Position numbers and translations under genes: made by a program. A stretch of 64,000 bases of DNA from Trichodelitschia bisporula. Its lineage: Eukaryota; Ascomycota; Dothideomycetes; Phaeotrichales; Phaeotrichaceae. Position 1 is the stretch's first letter. Each line of letters starts with the position of its first letter. Positions 10,550 to 26,396 of this stretch are shown one piece after another. The notes below the pieces were generated by a model that saw nothing but the letters and a program-made list of their open reading frames with translations, did not search any database and was not told the origin of the DNA. The stretch covers positions 871,420 through 935,419 of the forward strand of contig ML996690.1 in the NCBI GenBank assembly GCA_010356995.1, in the 5' to 3' direction.

Positions 10550-12088
10550 TCACACCGCGTCCATGATGGCCCTCGTTGTTAGCTGCTCATTCTTGTTTCC
10601 CAGCTTTGAGATTTGCAAGAACGCGTCCACGCCGTAGCCTTCGAGGCTGTGAATCTCCAAGCTGCCGGCCCAGTATTCAGCATAGATCCTGCTCATGGGC
10701 AAGCCAACACCAAGACGCAAGTTGGGCGGCCGACTTGTCAGTCGGCTGAGCGAGCTGTCGTGCGTCGAGTGACCCTTCTCCTCTTGCGCAAAGTGCTTAT
10801 CCTCATGAGGATGCTCGGAGCGCAACTCCTGCATCGTCGCAGCCAGCTTCGGGACACGGTGCAGGTTCCTCAGCCGAATGTCCTTGCGCGGCCCCTTGCT
10901 GAAGCTCCATAGGTGGGGCAAAATGTCCCTTGGGATGCCGCCGCCTTGATCCGAGATTCTGAACATCACATGCTGCGCAGTCTCACAGATTAAAACCTCA
11001 ATCGGCGGCGGCGTCGCATCCTTGGGCTTGCGCTGCTCGATCACTGCCTGGATGGAATTGCGCAGAAGCTCGCCAATGATGTATTCGAGATGGCTGAGTA
11101 TGTACGGAAAGGTGGCGTCGAAATGGCCTTCGATCTTTATCTCGGGAAGTTGCGTTGACTCGCCGTATGCCTCCTGCATCAAGTTTTTAATAGCGTTGGC
11201 GCAGCCTTCAACGACTTCCTTTGCATTGCAATGTAGAAAGATCTCTCCAACGAATTCGGAATTGGGATCATGCGAGGCTTTGGCATCGGGAAAATGCCAG
11301 GGAGAATGAAAGGTCTCGGTAAGGGCGAGGTGCTGCTCCGCGATTACTCGCCTCGAAATACGCTGCCACTGTCAGGCAGGTCCACATTAGAGCATCGATC
11401 TTACCGATCTTAGCAGTGTCATCATGAACTTGTCTGTTTTTTCTGGCGCCATTTTATCCTGCACTTCGAGCACGCCGATGGCAAGCCGCGGAATCACGGT
11501 GAGATGCTCCCGGAGCGTCTCCTTGACAATCTTACAGAAGCGGTCGTTGTCGTCAAGCGTGAGAATCTCCTGGACGCGCCGGAACCGTTCAAAGGCCCCG
11601 TAGTACAGCTCGTGGACGTGCGAGAAATGCTTGTTTGTGACTACATTATAGGGCAGCGTCTGCATGTCACGCAGACGGTGGGCGATCCTGCAGTGAGTTA
11701 ACAGGGACCCCCATATGCGTCGTAGAAGCATCCATATGGAATGCTCAGTAAACAAAAAGTTACCGACCTCGTGGGTAGCTCAGTCCGAACATAGTTCGCC
11801 GAACTCAGCAGACGCGATTCTGTCAACGTCCGGCCGAAAAAGGTTAACTGCCGCAAGCTAATGGGCTTCGCCTCTCTCCGCACCCAGCTATAACGTCATC
11901 AGCAGGCGGTCAACTACGGTCCAGGTCAGTACGAACTCGTCCAAAGCAACAGACGGACGCCAGGGCGGTCCAGAAGTAGAAAACCGTGCAGCTAGTTTGT
12001 GTTGAGCAGATGGCGACGACGTCAAGGCAGTGCATCGCGACCAGAAAGACCGTCGTGGACTCGCCCGAAGCACTGAACACAAAGCCAT
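10550..12088 (-). CDS. Mitochondrial pyruvate / branched-chain 2-oxoacid dehydrogenase kinase
   Basis: Clear exons are 11887-11768, 11687-11405 and 11362-10550, with introns at 11688-11767 (80 nt) and 11363-11404 (42 nt). They encode PISLRQLTFFGRTLTESRLL, SANYVRTELPTRIAHRLRD and RSRISRRVIAEQHLALTE. The GHKL ATP site follows: N-box GELLRNSIQAV, G1 box DQGGGIP, and G2 box GVGLPMSRIYAEYWAG. This family phosphorylates the E1 alpha subunit and switches off pyruvate or branched-chain dehydrogenase in the mitochondrial matrix. The first exon starts at ATG 12088 with a basic, Arg/Ser-rich transit-type peptide (MALCSVLRASPRRSFWSRC). Its join to exon 2 is uncertain: SVALDEF would lead directly into WVRREAKPISLRQL, as in relatives, but no GT-AG intron gives that frame. 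A 67-nt intron ending at 11888 would keep the frame and drop a few residues. Confidence 0.88.
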
Positions 12089-13200
12089 GAGGGGCCAGGG
12101 GGAGAGCTGCTCGTCCGAACTGTGAAGTTCGGCGTCACACTCGACGGACAGCCAGTGAATTATTGCGATGAAGTGGGGAGGCGCTGGGCTGAGGCGTTTA
12201 CGGTTGGCGGGGACTTCAACAAATGATGATCTTGTGCAGATGTGCAGACAGAGATCGTTATGCACAGCTTGATTTATGCAACAGCGTTATGCGAGGTGAG
12301 AAAAGACTCTTAGGGAAGGAGAATGGGACACAAATGATCAGTTCGGTCCTAGTACAGTAGAGGGATGTGCATGACAAAAAGACGTTGCTGTTACAACGAG
12401 GAAAAGCGCCTTGAATCGTGAACCGTTGACGCACTGTTGTCGCGCAGATTCGCTCACTCTTTTGTCCTTTGCCACTGTCAACTCCCCAGTCTAGCTAGCC
12501 CTTTACCCGTACCTCTTCTCGGCAACACGTCTCGTGGGTTGCATGTGTCTCCCCCGCAGTAGTACCTGAGAAGGAGACAACAAAAGATCTGTTCCAGAGA
12601 GAAAGCGGACAGACGAAAGAGAGAAGAAGAGACAAAATCTGCCAATGACGACTCCCCTCGGACAGTGGCGGCTTTATCCTAGGATAACTGGCCCTCTGCG
12701 CGCAGCCCTGCCCTTGTGTGCCTAGGAAAAGCTCCTCTCCACAAACCTCATTCACCTTTTAGCCGTTCCCCACCACCCAGTGCATCACTCTCCACTCCCT
12801 CCTCCCATTCACGAACCCTTTCCTGCTCACTGGGAGCCGCATGATCATTCATTCTTCCCTATCCTCATAAACCGTTCGTCCGCCTCCTCCTCTGGCTGTC
12901 AGCATCAATCGCCGGCGTTTTTCCCACTTCTGCCTGCTACGCAACTTCCTCCGCCACCCGTCCCATAAGTCAAACTACCCCTCCAAAACTGCTCAAAGCG
13001 ACGCCGCCCTTCCAGCTCTAGTGCAGTTGGTCGTTTGCGCATACACCCGAGGGCCCTTCACTTTCTGGCGCCTCACCTCTCCGAACCGATCTTAGTCCAT
13101 TTCCTGCGGGCGCGCTTCCGCAGTCCAACCGCCTACCCCCGCCATCCCCCTGCGGGGCTCGAGTTCACGATCTCAAAACTAGCCCGCCGACACCTTCACA
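12089..13200. other. Intergenic region between divergent kinase and deubiquitinase genes
   Basis: No gene recognised. From about 12750 to 13200 the plus strand is strongly pyrimidine-rich, as expected for the promoter and long 5' leader of the deubiquitinase gene. Confidence 0.45.
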
Positions 13201-16949
<3,749 letters not shown>

Positions 16950-17467
16950 CGGGAGCTTTATTGCTTTTGTCGCAGGATACCGCTGAGTTCTCGTCGCTTT
17001 AACTTGGGCGCTTGGAATTCGGAAGGGTGGTGTATTCTAGGTATCCATACCACTGTGAAATATCAAGCATGGACGGCGTTCCAGGCCCGGCCAGTGTGGA
17101 TTCGGCTATGTTACGTTGGCTTGATGATGACCTTGGTTGTGAGATCCATGTCGGCTGTCGAATTAGACTGAATCAGAATGTTACGGCCTTGAATGTATAC
17201 GGATTGTTGCGAACTCATGTTGTCTCATGTGATGATGGAGATGAAATGAACCTTGATGTTCTGAGCACCGGCATAGTTGTTGACACCCTGGTCTCCATCC
17301 CTGCCAGTAGTTGCTGTTAATTGGTTCCCGATCGCCCCGCCCCTACCCCCGGCGTCCGCCTCCTTTTTGCCCCAGATAGCGCCCGAAGATTATCCGTTGC
17401 TACGTCGAACCTCCCCAGAAAAGTCCACGACACGCTTTCGCGACAGGAGTCCATCCACAACTTCAAC
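16950..17467. other. Intergenic region, deubiquitinase to p24 gene
   Basis: 3' flank of the deubiquitinase and promoter of the p24 gene. An open frame at 17012-17320 has no recognisable protein features and is not called. Confidence 0.4.
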
Positions 17468-18202
17468 ATGCGGTCATCCATACTCGCGGCCGGTATTGCG
17501 GCCTTGTATGCTGTCACTGCCTCCGCTACGGCACTCACATACAAGCTGCAGCCCAACGAGAAGTCATGCTTCTACACGCAGGTTACGCAGCGCGGCGCGA
17601 AGGTGGCCTTTTACTTCGCAGTATGTGTCCCCCGATGAGATTAAAACATGGCTGATGACATGTTAGGTGCAATCCGGTGGCTCGTTTGATGTTGACTACT
17701 CGGTTGTTGGGCCCAGCGCGCGTATTATCATGGAGGGCTCCAAGGAGCGGCAGGGTGACTTCGTGTTCACGGCCAACGACGTGGGCGAGTACCGCTTCTG
17801 CTTCAACAACGAGATGTCAACCTTTGCGGACAAGACTGTGGATTTTGAGATTGCTGTGAGTACTTTGTAGAGCTCACTGGTCCACTCCCCCCCACTGACG
17901 CGCGCACGCAGGTCGAGAACGAGAGCCGCGCGCAGATCCCCTCCAAGCAGGGCTCGTCACCAGAGCAAACTTCCGTGCTCGAGGAATCCATTATAAAGCT
18001 GTCGAGCCAGCTGTCGACCATCCATCGCAACCAGAAGTACTTCCGGACACGTGAGAACCGCAACTTCAGCACGGTGCGCAGCACGGAGCGGCGCATTTTC
18101 AACTTCAGCATCATTGAGAGTTTGATGATGGTCGCGATGGCAGGGCTGCAGGTGTTCATTGTACGCTTCTTCTTCCAGGGCGCGCGCAAGGGTTATGTGT
18201 GA
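17468..18202 (+). CDS. p24 family cargo receptor (emp24/gp25L, GOLD domain)
   Basis: Three exons, 17468-17620, 17667-17855 and 17912-18202, give 210 residues. A signal peptide (cut near ASA-TAL) leads into a GOLD domain with the conserved cysteine pair in NEKSCFYTQ and YRFCFNNE. A heptad-rich coiled coil follows (SVLEESIIKLSSQLSTIHRN), then one C-terminal membrane helix (SLMMVAMAGLQVFIV) and a short cytosolic tail RFFFQGARKGYV. The FF pair fits COPII binding; there is no KKXX signal. p24 proteins shuttle between ER and Golgi and help load cargo, including GPI-anchored proteins. The tail suggests an Erp-type (gamma-like) member rather than Emp24 or Erv25, but that is a weak call. Confidence 0.92.
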
Positions 18203-18751
18203 GGTATCCGGGCGATCGCCGGTAGGCGTTACGGGTTTACGATGCATGTGGTTCGGTCGGCGCGCTGTTTGGATGGTGACTAGGTTGAACGACAGTGATC
18301 GGGGATGGGTCGATGCATCCGGTGTACATTCAGTGGATGCAAGCTTAATTTGATATCCAACAGATTTTCAGCATGCTTTGTGTCGACGGATTACTTCTTG
18401 GAGCTGGCTACTCGTGCACCTTCACTTTTCAGGGTTCGCACCACGGATACTACCACGAGGGCCCCTCGGCGCACTCCACACCTCCACACCCCGCCCATGT
18501 GATTCACTGTCTATTCACAGTAAACCCAACAACGTATAAATAGTATGCCATGTGATTTCATCGGTACGCGACAGACATACTATCGAGTATGAGTATCCAC
18601 TGATGCCAAACTGCCCAGTTCAGCGAAGGCTTCCGCACGAGACACAGTGATTGGTCTCCTATCAGCAATTTTTGTACTCTCAAAAGGACTCCTGTCCCAA
18701 TAGTCTACCGACGTATACCCTTTTCTCGCTGCAGACCTTCGTCTTCTCGCC
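18203..18751. other. Intergenic region with TATA-like site upstream of the 465-aa gene
   Basis: No gene seen. A TATA-like element is listed separately. Confidence 0.4.
18535..18543 (+). promoter_or_regulatory. TATA-like box upstream of the 465-aa protein gene
   Basis: TATAAATAG lies 209 bases before the ATG at 18752. The match is good, but promoter use is inference. Confidence 0.35.
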
Positions 18752-20204
18752 ATGGGCGATCTCGCTGCCGGAAAGATCTCATTAGTTCCGTTCGTCAGTA
18801 GCCTCCCTCAAACCACAGGATGCATCGGTATTAACCCATTACTTCTAGGCCGGAAGAGCCTTTCCCGAGCTTCATATCCCATTAATCCCGAAGAGTACCT
18901 ACGAAGTGTTCGTTAAGGATTCCGTCGAGGTACTTCGTGACTACTACCCAGTGGTCTACGCCCCACCAATGAACCCCAATGGTGACCTGTACCCGAACAT
19001 CACGGTTCTTGTTCAGGACAATCCCAATGATCCATTCGACGAGACCTTTCTCTCCCGCCGCACCGCCTTAGGTGCTAAGTTCAACACGCCTTTCGACGGC
19101 CGCACCCAGTCTTTCGCCATTCCCATGCCGCCATGGCTAGTTCCCCTCCCCGTTCCAGTTGGCAATGAACTGGCAGTTACCATGAAGTCCAAGGAAGATC
19201 TCTTAGAGGAAGAGGAATATGAGGAGCGCATTCTGGGTGACCTAGACGACTCCGGCTACTGCAGCGAATACAACCCATATGGCGATTACGGGGCGAACCG
19301 GTCTGGCGAGTTCATTCAACTCGACGTTGTTTACGAGGATCCGAACATTCTGCAGTGGACCAAGTTCACCCTCGCCTGGGAAGATATCGCAACAATCCTC
19401 GGTGTGCTTCTGAAGCCTCTTGGACTCATCATCAACGACCATGGGCTCTTCCTTCGCGATGAGAAATACGAGCGCTTCTTCGGACCCGGCCGCGCCGTCT
19501 ACTTCCTCACATCCGACCCAGACGAGATGATGCACTTCATCGGTCTTGACCCTGATCACTACAAGCGCGGGTTCGAGTCACAAGAGGAGATTTTCGCTTG
19601 GATCGCTGAAGGCGATCTCATCCCGCCTACCGGACTGCCACTCAATATACACTGTGAGGTATATGATCAAAGTTACTTGTGGAGCGAGGCCGAGCGCAAG
19701 GTGCTTCAGAACCGGCCGATGTTCGCTGCCTTCTTTGGCGAGTTCGTGAGGAATGGGCCTCGTCTCACAGAGATCCTTCGCCGTTCGTTCGACCAGGGGT
19801 TGACGCATAATGCCGTAGTTGAGTTCGCGGTCGCTACTTTCCCGAAGGCGAGCGACGAGCGCACGAAGCTGGCCAAGGTTTATAACCTGCGCATGCGTGG
19901 CGAGAAGCGCCTCAAGTCCCTCGCTCATCAAGTGGCTCAAAAGTGGGATATCAAGAACCACGGCGCCAACGGCTTCATGCGCTGGATCGCTTGCGAGGAG
20001 GGGAAACTCCGCGTTAAGCGGATGAAGGAGGCTCTAATCATCGGCCCGGACGAGCAGATCATAGCTCCACGATGGCTTTGCAAGTGCAATGACTATACCT
20101 TCCAGTATATTGTCCGCTGGCTCAAAGAGAACATCCAGCATATCTGTGACATGGAGCTCAAAGTCCATCAGCAGAAGGAAGCGGCAATGGCTCACAACTG
20201 GTAG
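18752..20204 (+). CDS. Hypothetical protein, 465 aa
   Basis: Exon 1 (18752-18793) encodes MGDLAAGKISLVPF. A 55-nt intron (18794-18848, GTCAGT to CTAG) joins it in frame to exon 2 (18849-20204), which starts AGRAFPELHIPLIPKSTYEV. I do not recognise the family. It is soluble-looking and mixed alpha/beta in character, with an acidic patch (SKEDLLEEEEYEERIL), a central part with NILQWTKFTLAWEDIATILG and GPGRAVYFLTSDPDEMMHFI, and a charged helical C-terminus rich in Lys and Trp. There is no signal peptide and no membrane segment. Codon use and the clean in-frame splice argue that it is a real gene. Confidence 0.75.
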
Positions 20205-22438
20205 GAGGACGGTACTCTTATACACTGTCGGCGGTGGATCTAGATGCCGACATTTCATATACTAGCGGCTCAAAGTGATTTCTTTTTCTCTTGACGTGGT
20301 TCTACCGTATAGTTCGTAGTGAACTTTTAACCACCAATGGATGCATCTTCACATCTGGGTTGACTACGCTTGCATTCCCGCTACGCCTACTACCGTACAA
20401 GGGCGTGAAGGGGTACTCAGTTCCCATGTAACACATGCTAGATATGTCCTCATGCCGCTCGCGCTTAACTATCTTTACTGGCGCACATCAAGCGAGCCGC
20501 CTCTCCCCACTCGTGCCCCACGTACCAGCCGCTCGCGTCATTGCCCAGGCGGCTACCACGATGTTGAGCGGGGCGCGCCGTCGGAAGCGCATCCACTCTG
20601 CAGATAAATCGCCGACTCCTTTATCTATTTACAGCGCTACTGTGAGGTTCAATATCACTGCGGAGAATGTTGACGGGTGACGGCTGCGACCACGGTCCGG
20701 GGCGAGTATTTGTGTGCAGTAGACGGGATGGCGTGCCCAGCGCCTAGCAGCGGCGCGCGAGCCGCATCGCGGTCTTTTTGGGAGTGGGATGAGATGATGT
20801 GATGTGATGTGTGGATGGGTTGAGGGATCTTTTGAGATTGTTTATCCTGCCCTATCATGTCTATACTGGGTGTCATTCATAGCAATCGATAGCAGACGTG
20901 GGTTATGGTTGTCACTGGCAAAGAGCATGGAGATCTCAGCTTGCCCTCGCCCGTTGGGCGGCTCGGTAGGTCAAGGCGTCGTTGTCGTCTCCGCCCAACA
21001 ACTGCCCAAAGAGGTGTAGCCTTGAGACCATAGGGCGGAATGCAGTCTTGTTTCTCAGCCTTTTCTATGCTTTTGCTTTTGCTTCGCCTGTTTCGCATCT
21101 TTTTACTTCGGGTGCAGCAAAATACGAGCACGTGGAATCTCGCTTTGCATCCTTTGGGTTCCGCGGTTTCCAAGGAGATGCAGATGCTCGGGTGTGATGC
21201 TGGTCTGCGCGGGGTGGATGGGGCGGGGGTTGTCGCGGGGACGTGCTTGCGCTTGAGCACTGATACCGTAGAGATTCGAGTTGTGCTGCTTCTCGTTGAG
21301 ATGGAGGATGTCGCATACATTCTACTTCTGTGCACGGTGTACGGATGTACTGAAGCCTGTCCATCTCATAATGCTTCCTTAGCTTCTAAACAGACTGGCA
21401 ACCGATACCACCATGCAGCTCAACCGATCGTATCTACATCCGTACCCACGATGCCTCAGCCGTCAACAGCCAGTGGCGCATTGTCCGGCCCAATTTCAAC
21501 GTTGAGCTAGACAGGGATGGTGGGTGAAGAGTGGGAGGTTGAAGGTGATAAGCTGAAGTGGCGGGGGAAGAGGGGCGTGGAGGGTGGAGGGCGGAGAGTG
21601 GAGAGTGGAGGAGACAATGGGTTGCTTGGATTGTTCCTTCAAACTTTTTTCTGAGTTCGCCACTTGCAACACTGAAGAGGAATTGAAATCTCTGCAGTTG
21701 TCGTCTCTCGTCTTCTGTGTCCTGTGCTACCCTATCCTATCCTCTATTCCCTTCTCTTCCAGCGTTACATTCAATTGACCCAACATTGCTATCCTCCTCT
21801 TCTTGCGTTGCCCTTTGGCCCTTGTGCATAACATCAACACAGACCAGCCCACCTACCACACCCTCCCACTCCAGTGACGTAGGGCCTGCAGGGGATAATC
21901 CCTACCCTCTCTCGAGTCTCCCCTGTGCCTCTTGTCGACAAGAGCGGAGAAGAGGACGGAGAAGACGCAACACTGTGCATAAACTAGAACTACTACGGTA
22001 GCACCTCAGAGGAAGACCAAAAAGTACGCGACCATCAGAGAAGATCTTCACGTTTTTCCGCTCTCTTCCCCTCATTTGTTGCCCTGAAGTCCCGTCATCT
22101 TCATCATCCATTTCTTCCCCCCCACCCCCGAGGTTGCAAGCTTGATCAGCTCCACCTCCCGCTCCTCCACAGCTTCCGGTCCCCCAGCTCTTCCACTTCT
22201 CCTCATTTCACACCCTTCCTTAACCTTTTGATCCCCTTCTCCCATTCCAGTCCCCAGTATAATCGGATCCTTCGAGCAATTGTCGAATTCCCTGCGCTAG
22301 CATTGAACCGTAGGTACATTCCTCGCCGGTTCCACTGTCCGGATCCGTGTTTGGCGCCAAACCCAAGGTTTAAATCCAACTTTGCGCTCATCTGCTGACC
22401 CTCAACACAGCTTCTTTCGCTCTCGATACGCAGTCGTG
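20205..22438. other. Long intergenic region upstream of glycogen synthase
   Basis: 2.2 kb without a recognisable gene. It has a short GATGT microsatellite (about 20793-20812), a purine-rich block (about 21575-21615) and a long pyrimidine-rich block (about 21690-22260) that is probably promoter and leader of the glycogen synthase gene. Confidence 0.45.
22310..22410 (+). other. Likely 5'-UTR intron of the glycogen synthase gene
   Basis: A GTAGGT donor at 22310, a CTGAC branch site and an ACAG acceptor ending at 22410 lie 28 bases before the start codon. All three signals match the coding introns of this gene. Untested inference. Confidence 0.4.
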
Positions 22439-24814
22439 ATGGCGGATCCTCAAGTGCGAGACGTTGCAAACCATGTCCTCTTCGAGATTGCAACCGAGGT
22501 TGCCAATCGAGGTGCGCGCTCTTTTTCTGTCCCATCTCCTGCAGCAATTGCTAACTACTCTCCCTAGTCGGTGGCATCTACTCCGTCCTGAAGTCCAAAG
22601 CCCAGGTCACGACCGCGGAGTATGGCGCCGCATACACGTTGCTCGGGCCGCTCAATCGCGCCTCTGTACGAGACTCATATTTCCTCCATTCTGCGCAAGC
22701 TGACTCCTTCAGGCATCGGTTGAAGTCGAAGAGCTTACTCCCAAAGATCCCGCCTTGGTTGAGACGATTAAGTCTATGAATGAGCGCGGGATCATCACAC
22801 TCTACGGGCGCTGGCTGATTGACGGCGCACCTCGCGTGCTGCTGTTCGACACGGGCTCGGCGTACCGCTTTCTTGACGAGTGGAAGGGCGATTTGTGGGC
22901 CAGTGCGGGCATTCCTTCCCCACCGGGAGACCACGAGACCAACGAGGCCATTGTGTTCGGCTACCTGATTGCCTGGTTCCTGGGCGAGGTATGTTTTGCA
23001 AGGGAAATGAGTACACGGCTAACGGCAGCAGTACGTGGCGCACGACACGAAGCGTGCCGTGGTTGCGCAGTTCCACGAATGGCTGGCTGGCGTTGCGATC
23101 CCTCTCTGCAAGAAGCGCCGGATAGACGTCACAACTATCTTCACCACTCACGCGACGCTTTTGGGGCGCTATCTCTGCGCCGGTTCGGTTGACTTTTACA
23201 ACAACCTGCAGAACTTTGACGTTGATGCTGAGGCGGGCAAGCGCGGTATTTACCACCGGTACTGCATTGAGCGTGCCGCGGCACACTCTTCCGACGTCTT
23301 CACAACCGTCTCGCATATCACAGCCTACGAGAGTGAGCACTTGCTCAAGCGGAAACCCGACGGTGTGTTGCCGAACGGCTTGAACGTCAAGAAGTTTGCG
23401 GCCACCCACGAGTTCCAGAACCTGCATCAACAGGCGAAGCAAAAAATCCACGACTTCGTTCGCGGGCACTTCTATGGGCACAATGATTTTGATCCCGAGA
23501 ACACGCTGTACCTCTTTACGGCGGGGCGCTATGAGTACCACAATAAGGGTGTCGACATGTTCATCGAGTCGTTAGCTCGCCTCAACCATAAGATGAAGAG
23601 CGACAACTCTCCCATGACGGTGGTCGCCTTCATCATCATGCCAGCGCAAACGCAGTCGCTGACGGTCGAAGCTCTCAAGGGTCAGGCAGTGATCAAGTCA
23701 TTGCACGACACGGTCAACCACATTGCACAGAACGTGGCGAAGAAACTGTTCGAGCGGTCGCTCACGTGGCACGAGGGCGGTGAGCTCCCCGAAGACAAGG
23801 AGCTCGTCTCGGCTGCCGATAAGGTCATGCTGCGCCGGCGTCTCTTCGCCATGAAGCGCCACAATCTTCCGCCGATCGTGACGCACAACATGGCTAACGA
23901 CGCTGATGACCCCATCCTCAACCAGATCCGTCGCTGCCAGCTGTTCAACCACCCGTCCGACCGTGTGAAGATTGTCTTCCATCCGGAGTTCCTGAACTCT
24001 AGCAGCCCGATCATGCCACTGGACTATGACGACTTCGTGCGCGGTACCCACCTTGGCGTGTTCCCCTCATACTATGAGCCATGGGGTTATACGCCGGCGG
24101 AGTGCACTGTGATGGGCGTACCAAGCATTACGACCAACCTGTCCGGCTTCGGGTGCTACATGGAGGAACTGATTGAGAATGCGCAGGACTACGGCATCTA
24201 TATCGTCGACCGGCGCATGAAGGGTATCGACGACTCCGTCAACCAGCTGACGGACTACATGCTCGAGTTCACGCGCAAGAGCCGGCGCCAGCGTATCAAC
24301 CAGCGTAATCGCACGGAGCGTCTGAGCGATCTTCTCGACTGGAAGCGTATGGGCATGGAGTACGTTAAGGCGCGGCAGTTGGCACTGCGGCGAGGTACGT
24401 TCTCACTTCGGTTCTAACTATCTTATACTTCGCTAACCTTTTAATAGCGTACCCCAAGTCTTTTGAGGATGACGCCGAGGAGTCGGATTTCTTCAGCACT
24501 GACATCAAGATATCGCGGCCGTTCTCGGCGCCTAGCTCGCCGCGGAGTCGCTCCGGCTACGTTACGCCGAGTGGAGTCATGACACCCGGCGATTTTGCGT
24601 CGTTGCAAGAAGGACGAGAGGGGTTGAGCACGGAGGATTACATTGCGTGGCGTTTGCCGTAAGTTGCCTTCACCCATCAGATTCCGAATAGTGGCTAATG
24701 TCATGCAGTGAGGAAGAAGATCCCGAAGAGTATCCGTTCCCGCTTACCCTCAAGTTTAAGAAGCCGTCGGCGCCGTCATCCCCGGCCCTGAATGGCTCAA
24801 ATGGCTTCCAGTAA
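22439..24814 (+). CDS. GSY1: Glycogen [starch] synthase (GT3)
   Basis: Six exons, 22439-22511, 22568-22665, 22713-22988, 23032-24394, 24448-24658 and 24709-24814, give 708 residues, the normal length. The enzyme adds glucose from UDP-glucose to growing glycogen in the cytosol. [12 protein letters not shown] near the N-terminus is the sugar-nucleotide loop. The E-x7-E catalytic motif of GT3 is [19 protein letters not shown], with glutamates near residues 498 and 506. The arginine-rich helix [20 protein letters not shown] is the glucose-6-phosphate control site. The C-terminus holds [20 protein letters not shown], a Ser/Pro cluster like the inhibitory phosphorylation sites of yeast Gsy2. Short introns early and late with one long central exon are usual for this gene. 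Confidence 0.97.
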
Positions 24815-26396
24815 GGTATTTCTCGAGGAGTTGTGCAGCATTGGATCCGTTTGCATCGAGCGTTTGCTTTGCAGGTTGATGTGAGGTTGTATGCGGGTCG
24901 TGAAAGAAAGAGCAGGGAGACGGAAGCAATGCCCCAACCCTCTCATGGTTCGATAATCATTGCGTTGTGTCTTGTGCTCTTTGTTGCCTTGTTGGTGGTC
25001 GCGTAAATGTGGGTCGTGGGGTCTTGTTGTAGTGATGGCATTTCGCTGGAGGGTGTGTCGAGGGTGAGCGTACGATGGGTGTTGCGGAAAGCACTAAGAA
25101 TGTCTAATTTGTGTTTGTACATGCGATTCTCATATCTCGTGATAGCTTGATCTTGTACCGCCTTAATGTCGCCATTTCACCCCCATCGGACCGATTTACC
25201 AGAAAAGTACTCTGACCCCTCCTATACCCTCAGCTCATCTCATCCCTCGAAATCTTCATCGTGTCGCTCTTCACCCTATGCCATTCGGTCAAAAAACCTA
25301 GGTGCGAAAAGAACTGTCGTGACCTCGTGCATATGGTAGACATGGCGGGGTGCCCATCTAGCCACTTGGCCCAGGCCCCTCCCATGCGGCCCGTCCCGTT
25401 CAGCCCAGCCTCGCACCGCCACACCCTAACCCTCGCGCAAGGCTCCGACTTCCCGCGTGCAAACGTGATAGCCACACAACCTAAATCAAGGGCCACCACG
25501 GGAGGGCGGGGCATTCGCAATAGCAAACGCAAGCATAATGCCAGCGTGTCAAAGCCTCCGCTTCCTGAGCCCTTTTCCCCGGATCTACAAGGACATTCAT
25601 GGTTACCCGTACTCTATCGCTCACTGTAGAATTTGAGCTCGCCTGCTTTGCTGATGGAGGGTACACTAAATTACCTATTCGGTCTGACCACCTGTCTCTA
25701 AGTGGTATGACGTGTATAGGTAGCGCTTTCTTGAGCCTCAACCCAAACCCTACCGCTTAGTTTACCCTTCACTTAGCGTTCCATATCATATCATCGCGCG
25801 TCGGACCATGGAGCAGGCTCAATCTGGGCCTGACTAGTGGCCGACCCAAGGTCTGCGATATAATCCCTCAACTCGCGAAAACTCCCTCGGAGCATTATGC
25901 GAGTTCTAGCTTCACTGCGTGACGTGGGCAGTGATAAAGAAACGGAACGAGCTGCGGAGCAAATGCAACGCAAGATCCAGCACATCATCATGCATGTATA
26001 TACAAATCCGGTAATGTGCCTGTCCAACAAACGTCGAAATGTCTGTTAACAGGACCCAGAGACCCTTTTAGCGACATTACGAAGATATCCAAAGGATGGC
26101 CCAACGGCTTCGTCCTTTGGACGCTATGCGCTCATCGACCCGCCGTCCCAATTCACCTCAGGACCCAGGTAAATCTCCCTTATAATGGCTCCAAGAATCC
26201 TTTTCCAAACTTCCTACCACCACTCCATCCAACACAGCACTTGCACACATCGCCATCACCACTGTTTCCGTGCATCCCAAACACCACCTCAGTCACTCCG
26301 ACACCACTGCTCAAGCATCAACCCTACAGCGCCCTCACAGCTACGTTTCTCTAGTTGTAGTCTACTTCATCCCCGTTCTTTCAAACGGTGACTGCG
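24815..26396. other. Intergenic region
   Basis: 1.6 kb with no recognisable gene. The last 200 bases are pyrimidine- and A/C-rich leader-type sequence before the gene at 26397. Confidence 0.4.
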
